64,000 nt of DNA from Serpula lacrymans var. lacrymans S7.9 (lineage: Eukaryota; Basidiomycota; Agaricomycetes; Boletales; Serpulaceae): positions 899,447 to 963,446 of the forward strand of contig NW_006763300.1 of assembly GCF_000218685.1 (NCBI RefSeq). The letters are read 5' to 3'. Shown piece by piece: positions 1-10,470 of this stretch. A program made the position numbers and the translations under genes. The first letter of the stretch is position 1. Every line of letters starts with the position of its first letter. The notes beneath the pieces are model-generated. The model made no database searches. It was given only the letters and a program-made list of their open reading frames with translations, and was not told where the DNA came from.

Positions 1-23
1 TATAAAGGTAGTGGTTACCCTTA

Positions 24-699
24 GGATAGGACCGAGTTAGTTGTGGGTAAACAACAGGAGGATTTGCTGAGGAGTCTCCTTGATTTATTAGGGTATATAT
101 ACAGGTTGTTTGTACAAGTGTACTATACAGTTGATGGAGGCAGTGGCTGATGATGTCATGGGGCACAGCCCGTGTGACCAGCCCCACTGCATGAGAGACT
201 TGTAGCTAAAATAAGGAAAAAGGCAGCATAGCATGAGAAGGTGTGTTACGCACGAAGTGCTTAACAAAGTCTGAGGGTTCGTTGAGGTTTGTAAAGAGAC
301 TTATCCGAAGACAAGTTCGAGAACGTGGTTCTGAGTGGAGGTTTTCCAACGGGAGTTGGTCTTCTTCTGAGTAGAAGTCTGATCTTAGGAGTCTAGCTTT
401 GTAAGCGTAAACTGCATAGAATCGTATTGGAGAATACTACTGCTGTTACATGGTATTTATAATGGAGAGGAATCGGTGATAGGAGTTAGGTCCTATCTAG
501 GGCAGGTCCGTCTGTTGAGGACTAAGTACTATAATAGGTACTGTAAATGCGAGAGGAACAGAAGTGTACGTGAAGGAAATGAGTCATCGGTCCGATGGTA
601 TAACCGATGAGTAAAAAGAAATGAGTAGTCCTTAAATGTCCAATAGAGATCATAACAGAGACTCCTCAGCGAGTCCTCCTGTTATTTACCCACAACAAA
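24..699. mobile_element. LTR-like repeat with ~38-bp inverted ends
   Basis: The left end near 41-79 and the right end near 659-697 are imperfect inverted repeats: GTTGTGGGTAAACAACAGGA on the left matches TCCTCCTGTTATTTACCCAC on the right when reversed. Palindromic LTR ends of this kind are common in fungal Gypsy-type elements, and a TATATATA-like motif follows near 95, as in a U3 region. I see no reverse transcriptase or integrase sequence nearby, so this would be a solo LTR or a non-autonomous inverted-repeat element. The shared sequence with the second copy starts slightly further left (24), so the exact edge and the target-site duplication are unresolved. Confidence 0.55.
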
Positions 700-1221
700 T
701 TTGCTCCTACCTAGGGAAGTTTATCCACTCCTTCCCTCACCCCTTTTTGCTTGTTGTAGTTGTGCACCAGAGTATAAAAAACTTTGGCTGCTACAACAGG
801 TATTGAACCACAATCACATATAGAAATAATGTCAGACAACCAAGAAGCAATTACACTCACTAAAAACAATGATATATAGCACCTATCATATCCATGCCAC
901 AGGCCATGGTTTCCAGACTTCCAAAAAGTCAGAGATTCTGTCAGAACCATGACCTTCGGAGTATCAGAGCTTGGAGTGTGGAGATCAGGTGGGGAGTGGA
1001 ACAGAGTATGAGGTTGCGAGTTGACTTAGCTCGTGCGCTAGGCCCTTCTGTGGATCTTGATCCCTAATTCAATGAAGTGAACAGGTGAGAGTAGAGGATG
1101 AAAGGTGGAGTGGAGTAAAGGTCCTTTGGAGAAGGACCGGATGTTACAACCAAAGTTTGAATACTCTGGTGCACACAGTGACAAGCAAGTGGAAAGATGG
1201 AGGAGTAGGTAAACCACTTTT
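700..1221. other. Intervening sequence, no gene seen
   Basis: This stretch between the two repeat copies has only short ORFs without family resemblance. It may be part of a decayed element, but I find no diagnostic motif. Confidence 0.4.
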
Positions 1222-1372
1222 GATAGGACCGAGTTAGTTGTGGTTATACAACAGGAGGACTTGCTGAGGATCTATTGGGGTTTATATACTAATACAGGGT
1301 GTTTGTACTTATGTACTATACGGTTGATGAAGGCAGTGGCTGTTAATGTCATAGGGCACAGCCCAGGCTTAA
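1222..1372 (+). repeat. Second partial copy of the LTR-like repeat
   Basis: It is a direct copy of positions 24-170, offset by about 1,198 bp. Both share GATAGGACCGAGTTAGTTGT, the GAGGAYTTGCTGAGGA block, the ACTATAC-GTTGATG block and GGGCACAGCCC. Similarity stops near 1372. The copies differ at scattered positions and small indels, so the duplication is not recent. The region from 1373 to 2026 holds nothing recognisable before the next gene. Confidence 0.7.
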
Positions 1373-2026
1373 GGGATATCCACAAATTTGGCTACACAAC
1401 ATTTGCAAAGATAATTGGCACTGGCAAACTAGAACCCCATCAAAAAAGCAAGCAAATAGGTAGGATACATATGATGATGAGTCTAGTTCTCTGAGCTTTC
1501 CACACAGATCATGGGCACAGATGGTAAGTAGTGAACAGCTTATGTCAGTTTTGATGAGCAACAGGCTCACTCTTCCAATTGAAATTTGTATTACAAAATA
1601 TCACACTTTGAGGCTTATCAATGCCAAATGAAGGCCATGCAAAATAGGGCTGCTTTGTGCTCACTTTGACAGCACAATGAGCTTGTGTTTGTATTACCTA
1701 TATCTGCATGACAGTTTTCACCTGGTCTACTAATGTACATGGACTATATAGTAGATATAAGTAGTGAAATAGCCCCTGAATGACACTGGTATTAGCTCTA
1801 CGTATTTTAAACCCTTGGTTGATGAAGCTTAAATGGGGAAACTTTTGGCCTTTCCTTCAGGACTTCAGCGCTTGCGAACGAGATTATCGAGGGCAGCTGA
1901 CCTCTCGAAGCAGTAATTCTAAGTGTGTGTGTGAAGGTCTTCTCGTCAGGCTTACGGCTCACCGGGCCGATAGATACATAAATACTGGTTGGCGATTCCT
2001 CCCTTCTTGCGTTCTCACTGTACACA

Positions 2027-4201
2027 ATGTCTTATACTCTGGAGCAAATTGCTGATCACAAAACCACAGCGTGAGTACAATCTTTTGATACTGCACTGTG
2101 AAACTTATATCAGTATCTAGTTCATGTTGGGTCATCATCAGAAACAAAGTATATGATGTGACTGGTTTCTTGTTCGTGAGTTGTACACGGAATTTCATTC
2201 AGCTTCTAGAATTTTATCAAGGTTTTGTTAGGACCATCCTGGAGGTGCTCAGGTAATACTAAGGTACGGTGGACGCGATGCAACGGCGGCTTACGAGCCT
2301 GTTCACCCCTCCGATGCCCTTGACAAGAACCTTCCACCAGAGGCCCACCTCGGAAACCTTTCTGACAGCGCCGTACAAGAGCTAAAGGAAGCGAAACAGA
2401 ACGTGACCAAGACAAGGGAAGAGCTGCGAGTAGAGGAGGCGAGGAATAACAAGCCACCACTGAGCAGAATGATAAACGTCCAAGATATTGAAGTACGCAT
2501 TGACCAGGACGGAGTCAGAAGGATGAGTGGCCATTAATTCGCATTTTCTCCAGGACGTTGCAAAATCAATCTTGCCATACAAAGCATATGCCTACTATGC
2601 TTCCGCTGCTGACGATGAAATCAGTGCGCATAGTATCCATTTCTTCGTTAATTTCACTCTCACGCCGAGTCTCCACAGCTCACATCGAAAATGCAAGAGG
2701 TTTTGGTAGATTCTTCTTCCACCCGCGAGTAATGCGTCCTGTATCAGGATGTAATACTTCAACTACCATGCTAGGCTACAAATCATCAATACCCGTGTAC
2801 ATTAGTGGTGCTGCCCTCGCAAGGTTAGGTCACCCAGAGGGAGAAGCAAACTTGACGCGTGGTGCCTATAAAACTGGGATCATCCAGATGATATCCACCA
2901 ACGCCTCTCTTTCTTATGGCCAGATTGCTGCTGCCCGCGGTTCACCAGATCAACCCATATTTTTCCAGATTTACAAACACAAGAACGACGAGACTGCCGC
3001 GAAGCGAATAAGAGAAGTAGAGTCGTTGGGATACAAGGCTATCTTTTTAACTGTCGACGCCCTTATTCCGGCCAATCGGGAACTTGACCATAGGTCACCG
3101 CATTACCTTGAAGACTTCGAAAACCAGGGTCGCAGTGCTAAGCGAACTGAGGATGCTGAAGAAGGTGATGTGGACATCCTCGGCACAGCCGGTGGACTGA
3201 TCATCAATAACGATGTTGACATGACATGGGAAAGAGTAAGATTTGACTTTCTAAAGAATGTACGTATGTTGATCTTCATTTCACTCTACTCAGACGATAC
3301 CCTGGATTAGAAGTGTAACGAAGTTGCCTATTGTGATCAAAGGTTAATTCCTTGTATCTTGTACAAATTTCCAGTGGTGTTAACATTTGACTCTCACATC
3401 AAGGTATTCAGTGTGTTGCGGTTTGTGTATTTAGTTTTTGATATCGCAACGTCACTTATCAATTTAACTTGTAGGATGCCGTTTTGGCTTGTGAAGCCGG
3501 TGTGGAGGGTATTGTGATTTCTAACCATGGCGGTAAGGCTCTCGTTTACGTAGAACAAGTTAGAATGACTTGAAATTTTTTACTAGGCCGGCAGCTAGAA
3601 TAGTAAGTAGCGTACAATGGCTTCCTTCCGGTTGACTCACAGACAACCGCTAGTGCACTTCCACCCATAGAAGTCCTCTACAAAATACGGAAAGAACGTC
3701 CAGATGTCTTCGACAAGACAGAAGGTGAGTTATTGCCTTTCACTACAATGAGCAGATTGCTTGACAGAGTGTATCAGTATATATCGACGGTGCGATACGC
3801 CGTGGAACAGGTCCGTACTTTTGCTTCTACGTGTAAGGTTAGTTGTTAACTTTTGATAAAGATGTACTAAAGGCACTTTGTTTGGGGGCCACCGCGGTCG
3901 GACTTGGAAGGGCGTTCCTCTATGCACAGAGTGTAGGCATATAGCTTCTTACTTGATGTCGTTCCCTGATTTAAGTGGGTCTATTATAGGCGTACGGAGA
4001 GGCGGGTGTGGTCAAGATGGTCCGAATCTTGCAGCGCGAGATCAGGTTTGGTATGGAGTCTCTCGGTGTACGGACGGTGAAGCAACTTGTCCCGGAAATG
4101 GTATGGTCCCTTCTACAACTTGAAGATGCTCGTAGAGTATTCATACATGATTTCACCAGGTGGAGCGTGTCGATTGGCAGCCTGTCAGTGCCAAGCTTTG
4201 A
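2027..4201 (+). CDS. CYB2: L-lactate dehydrogenase (cytochrome b2 type), FMN-dependent
   Basis: Flavocytochrome b2 oxidises L-lactate to pyruvate and passes electrons to cytochrome c. I reconstruct 14 exons giving 484 residues in one open frame: 2027-2070, 2121-2175, 2232-2492, 2554-2623, 2679-3235, 3294-3342, 3404-3420, 3475-3532, 3587-3602, 3654-3724, 3778-3810, 3862-3932, 3990-4100, 4160-4201. Residues 1-75 are a cytochrome b5 domain starting MSYTLEQIADHKTT, with haem ligand motif DHPGG and the second His in EPVHPSDA. The rest is the FMN-dependent alpha-hydroxyacid dehydrogenase fold: AYYASAADDE, FFQIYKHKNDET, the catalytic His in SNHGGRQLE, and the FMN-phosphate region IDGAIRRGTDVLKAL. 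The C-terminus VERVDWQPVSAKL is typical. The protein starts directly at the b5 domain with no mitochondrial presequence, unlike yeast Cyb2, so it may be cytosolic. A related hydroxyacid substrate is possible. Confidence 0.93.
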
Positions 4202-6846
4202 AGAGTTGTTGCAGCGTCCAGTAAAATTGCAACACTTCCCAAGCAAATCTATATCAATTTATGTATATCACTTATCATCTTCTGCGGCACCATTTATTGA
4301 GATATGTATGTCTGGCTGTATTATATAGCGCCAGTGTTATCGAGCTATGAATCGAAGGAAATGCTTGAATACTACTGCCAATATACCTGCTGTAGACGTC
4401 GTGGAAGGCAGTTGTTGTGAGATGAGACTAGCCAAATGTTTCATGTTAGATAGACATAATGTTAACATTATTTGCATCGGTGGTTAAAGGAAGTGATTGA
4501 TTTATGTTGAAAACCGATGCCACAGCAGGGGGAAGGCAGTGGCCATCGAGGCAATTTACATTGATTCTCAAGGAACGCTTGTTCATTTCCACGTCGACGC
4601 TGACAATCTAGTAAACAGGTCATGCCCGATATCGAAGTTGGGTTCGCAGTGGTATATCATATGTAAGGATACATACCGAACTCACGATAACAAAGCGATG
4701 TAGCTCAAGCTCGACAAGACCTATATATAGATAGGCGTTTGAGAGAAGTGGCATGGCAAGATAACACGATCAGGGAGGGAAAGCAAAGCGGTAGAAGAGG
4801 GTTTGTGAATCTGTGGCCACTAGGGTAAGGAGACGGCCTACTGCTCAGCAGAAGGTGCAGAGAAAGACGGGCTCGAGTGGCAGCACGTCTACCGAAATAA
4901 AGCCACTGATGAGGGGAGGCCATGTAAAAATTGATAGTGGAAACAACAAAGTGCAATTACAGGCGAGTGAAGGACAACGGTGAAAATAAAGGGTGTTGCG
5001 GGGCAAGTCTACGTCAATGCCAGTCGTAGAATAAACCAGCCAGGGATTTCATCCGGCAACGATATCGATGAAATGCTTCAGTGCCATCTACGGTGCGTTG
5101 GAAAAAATAACGAGGAGGTTCATAGGGAGCGGTGAATAAAATAGGATTTACGGTGGGGGTGAGGGAGACGGACAGAGTTCGAATTTAGAGTGGCAAGTGA
5201 GCCGCTTTGTTTTGTTTTGGCGGATTGCGATACCAGGTGGACGGAGAACGAAATCAAGCATTATTCCACCTTCGCTTGCCTCCACTGAGGGACACTTGCT
5301 GCTGGTTTAGTGGACTGTATGTTGTAAAGAACGAGTCCATCAGAGCTTCAGCACAGCTATAACCTCAAAATACCATACGGAACTTCTGTGGCCACAAACA
5401 TGGGATTTCTGGCGACCAAGTTGCTACGGACTTCTGTTGCCTTGCTTTCACTTCACTTTCCTGACCATCACGACGTCTTTCGTCTTTGGGGCACCATCAT
5501 CAGTCGAATTAATTTAAATAAAAGCTCACGATATTCTATGGCCTGACGTCGACACGCTGCGTCACTTGGCGTCTGGAGACGGCAGTCTTTACAAGCATCG
5601 GCCAAAAAATTTTGACGATGGCTCCACAATATCAACGTTGTCACCGGCGTATAACATACGGTCGTGATGTCTGCTCTGCTTGTATATTCACGCACGCAAG
5701 ACTGGGATTTTCACGTTCTCTGACCTTGTCCTGGTGGGCGACACGTCTCAATGGGACATGTAACTCATGGGCGATAACACATTTGCTGCAGTCGACGGTG
5801 CTTGAGGTGAGTAATTTCATCTCATGTTTTCATGTGCCTTGATTCTTGGGATAATTGGTTGGATTACATTGCATTACACGATGGTGTACAGGATGCTTTG
5901 AAGATCTTCGTTCATTGCCTTTGTTGAGGGGGACATTATTGACAGTTGGACCCTGTTCTTGAATTCAAACTGTTGATATATTTTCTTTTCGTATGTTGAG
6001 GGGCTTGATGAATAGTTGCGTTGAGTTGTATTCAATGGAATTTACATCGATGGTGAAAGGACTTGCCTCGTTCTTGCGCCATTCAGTGACGTGTGATGTG
6101 ACATCACGCTGTGTCACACACGATCGCTGTTACGCTACGCGCGTTTTAGCGCCCTTATCTATGTGGTGCAGAGTTGGACTCGAGAAATAATATGTGATGA
6201 GCGGGCAAACGTTTGGAAGCCCATGCGAGGTGCATTCAAAACAGAAAATGCTTACAGACTGTCAGGAGGTCCTTGGTGGTACCCTTGGTACGACGTGTGG
6301 ATGTACGAGGTCTTGGTGCAAATGTGACCAGATCGCCTTGGTTCCACTTGTTACCGGCGCACTTCCATAGCGCTATGAGGAGGATATGAATGAGAATCCA
6401 ATGCTGACTTCTCTGTTGAATAGATACGTGCTCGCAGCACCACTGTTCGCATGATCTCGACGTCCAAGACATTGAAGCATGCCCGTTCTTCTTATGGAGA
6501 AAACCGGAGCCATTCTCATGTCTCACATCGAAGTCATTCGTCCAATGGAAGCTTATGCACACATCTACTCAAACTGCAGAATGTCACAGCTGTTTGGCTA
6601 TCGTAGGTTCGTTAGATCATCAAAGACACAAGAAGAGGCGCGACCCTCGTTTACTTCCGTGGAGGCAAAATATTTGTTTGGTTGACATTTTATGGCCGAT
6701 CAAACGCATATACAGAAAATGCCCAGGTAATCGAAAGTTGCCTTTCTTCGTAGAGGTGGCGGAATGTAAGGCTCTAGGTCGGCGACTCCTCAGCATTGTC
6801 GTGCCCTCAAAATTTGCGCTGCCGTCAGACTAGTCAACGTTAAATA
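4202..6846. other. Intergenic, no supported gene
   Basis: Only short ORFs without recognisable families occur. A small ATG ORF at 5400-5546 could be an exon but lacks splice-supported continuation. A short inverted repeat (GCATCGGT at 4472, ACCGATGC at 4511) and an imperfect palindrome built from GTGAC/GTCAC units at 6089-6122 are the only structures I noticed. Confidence 0.4.
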
Positions 6847-7435
6847 ATGGCCGCCCTCGATTCATATTACTCGCCGTCTCCTTTTTTCACTCCACCAACG
6901 ACCAAAAAAATGCGTCTACCATCATATCGCCAGTCCCATTTGCTTCGCTACCACCCATATCCACGGGTGACTCCCAGCCGCCAGGCTATAGTGGTGATTT
7001 TGTGTCTCGTTGTATACTCTGGTGGGTTTTTTACTTACTGACACGTGGCGGGCAGAATGCGATGGACGAAGGGCTAAATAATTACGAGGATTTCGACGAT
7101 AATCCACCAAATTTTTGCCTCGTACGTTCTTTCGCCTTTAGCATAGTTGGGCACAGCTAATCGACGAACAGCCGGTTTTATATGGATACGACGAGCTCGA
7201 GGTGGCCTTGAGATTAGAGGCAGCGCTCGGAGTTATGAACGAGGGCGCCATTCCACGTCGCCGCATCACGCATCTTATTCTAGTACGTTACTCTACCTTT
7301 TACGAGTATTTCTTCCACGTAGCTCGCCGCTGATGAAATTTTCACAAGGATCTTGCCTTTCTTCTTCAAAGACAGCGTTTTTTGCGCCAGACACGCAGGT
7401 TCATGGAGGTCCTTGGCTCCCATGCATCTAGCTGA
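6847..7435 (+). CDS. Uncharacterised 135-residue protein
   Basis: I do not recognise the family. Four exons (6847-6990, 7056-7121, 7172-7282, 7349-7435) join with all introns in phase 0 and give 135 residues. The introns have GT-AG ends and are 50-66 bp long. The N-terminus MAALDSYYSPSPFFTPP is Ser/Pro/aromatic-rich, residues about 49-70 hold an acidic patch (NNYEDFDDNPPNF), and the C-terminal half looks helical and ordered (YGYDELEVALRLEAALGVM, then DLAFLLQRQRFLRQTRRFM). No signal peptide or membrane span is apparent. Support is the amino-acid pattern across three consistent introns, not homology. The donor of intron 1 is the least certain (6991 preferred). It is an isolated gene flanked by repeat-rich DNA. 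Confidence 0.62.
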
Positions 7436-8589
7436 ACGACATGGAACCGGAATGATCTGAGTCGGTGGTTGGAACAAACATCCTATTGTATATAATATGG
7501 TTCAAGTTCGTATAATCGTATATGTTTTCTCTTAGTGCTCGGTTGACCTGCTAAACCAACGACGGTTTGCGCAAGAGGGTCTCTCATCGCCTATATGTTA
7601 CGCATGTCCACATTCCTTGAGCGGATGGTAGACCGAAGTTAATCGAGATCAAAACACCGATTGAAGAGGCTCAAAGTTGCAAATTCGATATAGTGAATGC
7701 TCCCAAGTGTGTTTCATTCGTTCAAGGTCCAATGTGATCAAGTCATCGATACCCTCAGCATGCCGTGACCCCAATACCGATACAAGGAACCGAAGCAGTG
7801 TAACGATGAGATAGGATCAAACGGTACAAATGGAAGTTCAGCAAAAACACAGGCAGGGATAGTTATCGACGATTCCCTGGCGAGCCCAAGGCTGCAAACT
7901 CAACGCAGGGAGCGCGCCGTATGCATAGTATGGTTGATAGTATTATTACTCAAGGAAGACGAAAGCCACTAGCTCATACACAGAAAGGTTCAGCACAAAA
8001 AATAACAGACAGGCATAGTGATATCCCCAGAGAGCCCAACACTGGAAACTTAACGCAGGAAGCGCGCTGTATGAGTGCACAGCAAATTAGTATCATTATT
8101 GCTCAAGAATCACGAAAGCCGGAAAACGATTCAATGGACGTGTTATTTCGTTGGTTCGGAAAAGTATAACGCAGTCCCTTTGATAACTGTGCCTACTACA
8201 TGATCAGACAAATGTGTCTAATTATTATTTATGCATTTATGCAGTTACTCTCAGCTTGACAAATAATACTGCGTTTTAACGAGCGTATCTCTAGAAGCGC
8301 TTGGATAGAAAGTCCTATAAGAATTCCCTGTAACTGTTGGTAATCACAAAATTAAATCAATCCTGTCTTCTTCTTCTTCTCTTCACGTTAAACATAGCGA
8401 ATATTTGAAAGGGGTTTTCAAGGGCGCAATCACCTGGGTGTAGATTTGTGATAAGGGAATGCAAAACATTATGAAGGCACGAAAATACAAAGGCGTCACT
8501 CCCACGTTCCCTACTGGCAGATAAGCGCTTTTGCAAGTATATTTCGAAGTGTACTGCTGAATTTACGGAGTTCCGCAGAGTCGTCAGTG
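7436..8589. other. Intergenic with a diverged direct repeat
   Basis: No gene is supported. The stretch contains the repeat pair at 7836-8120 and is otherwise unremarkable, AT-leaning sequence. Confidence 0.4.
7836..8120 (+). repeat. Two diverged ~130-bp direct repeats, period ~152 bp
   Basis: Unit 1 (7836-7967) and unit 2 (7988-8120) share, in order, GTTCAGCA, ACAGGCA(G)GGATAGT, GAGAGCCCAA-like, AACTCAACGCAGGGAGCGCG versus AACTTAACGCAGGAAGCGCG, and a final ATTACTCAAG/ACGAAAGCC block. They differ by substitutions and small indels. This is an old local duplication. Confidence 0.65.
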
Positions 8590-10470
8590 GGCTGGAACCT
8601 AGCAAGGTCGGTAGCATTATCCGCTCTCGTCTTTTGTACCTCGGAGTTGGACACGATAGTTGCTATAAGGTGGCTAGAAGTCGATGTTAAAAGCGTTGTA
8701 AGGGCTGAGAAAGGTTTCTTTGTTCGTCATTGTCACAATTCGGGCGCCTGACTTTGTGACCTCTATGCGTGCCAGTGCTAGGATTCAATGAAAAGGCTAG
8801 AACACCATCGGAGGGGCTTTGGTCTCTATATTTGAACCATCTGTGCGCCACAGAGCCATTCCATTCTTGTTCTATCTCTGGTGTCTCCATCCTTTGATCC
8901 TCGGAGCTGGAACTCCGAAATGGATTGTTCAGCCACAGATGTCTTCCACACACCTCTTGCAAAATCACATGCAAAGTAGTCAAGGCTCCCCCAACAAAGG
9001 CGAAAGTTGAAGTGAAGGCTGGTGAAAGGAGCATAGAAATCGAGTATGTGAGGTGGTGAAATCCAGAACGGGGGTTAATCGATTGTCCATGTCCGTGAGT
9101 AACTCAAGGATGAGCTTGCGCGTCGACTCCAGATTCTGGAGGACGTTTTTGCTTGCTAACCATCCATGGGATCTGGTGAGCAGAAATGAGTGAAGTGATG
9201 GAACCCGAGGATAAAGATATGCGGGGCAGCATAGACGGTACTGGGTAAATGGCGATCATCTATAAATGTATCATATTTCAAAGTATCACATCTTGAATGC
9301 TGTGAGAACTGCTGCTATCTTCTCGGACCCGTATAGCGTATTCTGCGACAAAGGCGATTTTAGATAAAATGTATGATGTCCAACTTACTTGCAGAATGGT
9401 TTTTGATCAAAAGCTGAAGGGATTTGGACAAGTGTATGGCTTCTAGTCCACACTCCCCGACTACGTTGGTACGCTGACTTGGACGGCTCGTGCTGGAGTG
9501 TGTGTCAAAAAGGCCAGCCACATGTCCAGTGTCAATGTGCTGGGGCCTAGCAAGGATGGTACCATTACCCATTCTCGCCTTTCGCGCCTCGGAGTTGGAC
9601 ACGATAGTTGCTGTAAGGTGGCTAGAAGAGCGTTGTAGGGGCTGAGAAAGGTTTCTTTGTTCGCTGTTGTCACAATCTGAGTGCCTACCTTTGTGACCTT
9701 TGTGCATGCCAGTGCTGGACTCCGTCGAAAGCCTGGAACACCATCACAGGGGTTTAAGTCTCTATATTTGAACCACTTGTGTGCCACAAAAGCTTGTCCT
9801 ATCTCTGGTGTCTCCATCATTTGATCCTAGGAGCTGGTACCGACGTAGTCTCTATATCCAGAAATGAACTATTCAGCCACAGATACCTTCCACACACTTT
9901 GCAAAATCACATGCAGATAGTCAAGGCTCCCTTCAAGAAAGGGGAGAGTTGAAGTCGAGACCGGGGAAAGGAGGAGCGTAAAGGGAGCTATGTGAGATGA
10001 TGAAATCCAGAACGCGGGTATTCGATTTTCCATGTCCGTGGATAACGATAACTCAAGGATGAGCTTGCGCGTCCACTACAGATGCTGGAGGACGTTTTTG
10101 GCTTGATGATCATCGATGAGATCTGGTGAGCAGTCTGGCGATAAAGAAATGCTGATCAGCATATACGATGCTGGATGATTGAAGTAGACCCTCTACAGAT
10201 GTCCCATTTTCTTCAATGTATCACATTTTGAATGTTGTGAGATTTGCTGTTACCTTCTCGGATTCGTGGAGCGCGTTCTGGGACAAAGGCAATTTAGATA
10301 AGATGTACGAAACCCGACTTACTTGCCGAATGGTTTTTAAATCAAATGCTGAAGGGATTTGGAGAAGTGTATCATAAATTCATGGCAACTAGTCCTCCCC
10401 GACTATGCTGGTACGCTGATTTCAAGTTGCACAGTGATGGCTCGGAGGCCAGCCACAAGCCAGTGTGTGC
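8590..10470. repeat. Tandem duplication of a ~950-bp segment
   Basis: Copy 1 (about 8590-9537) and copy 2 (about 9538-10470) align along their length. Shared landmarks are CTCGGAGTTGGACACGATAG, GCTGAGAAAGGTTTCTTTGT, GTCTCTATATTTGAACCA, CTATCTCTGGTGTCTCCAT, AACTCAAGGATGAGCTTGCG and GCTGAAGGGATTTGGA. On the minus strand copy 1 keeps longer open stretches, for example a leucine-rich helix-like segment near 9060-9130. Copy 2 has a stop and indels at the same place. This suggests a duplicated gene fragment that has decayed. I cannot name the family. Confidence 0.75.
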
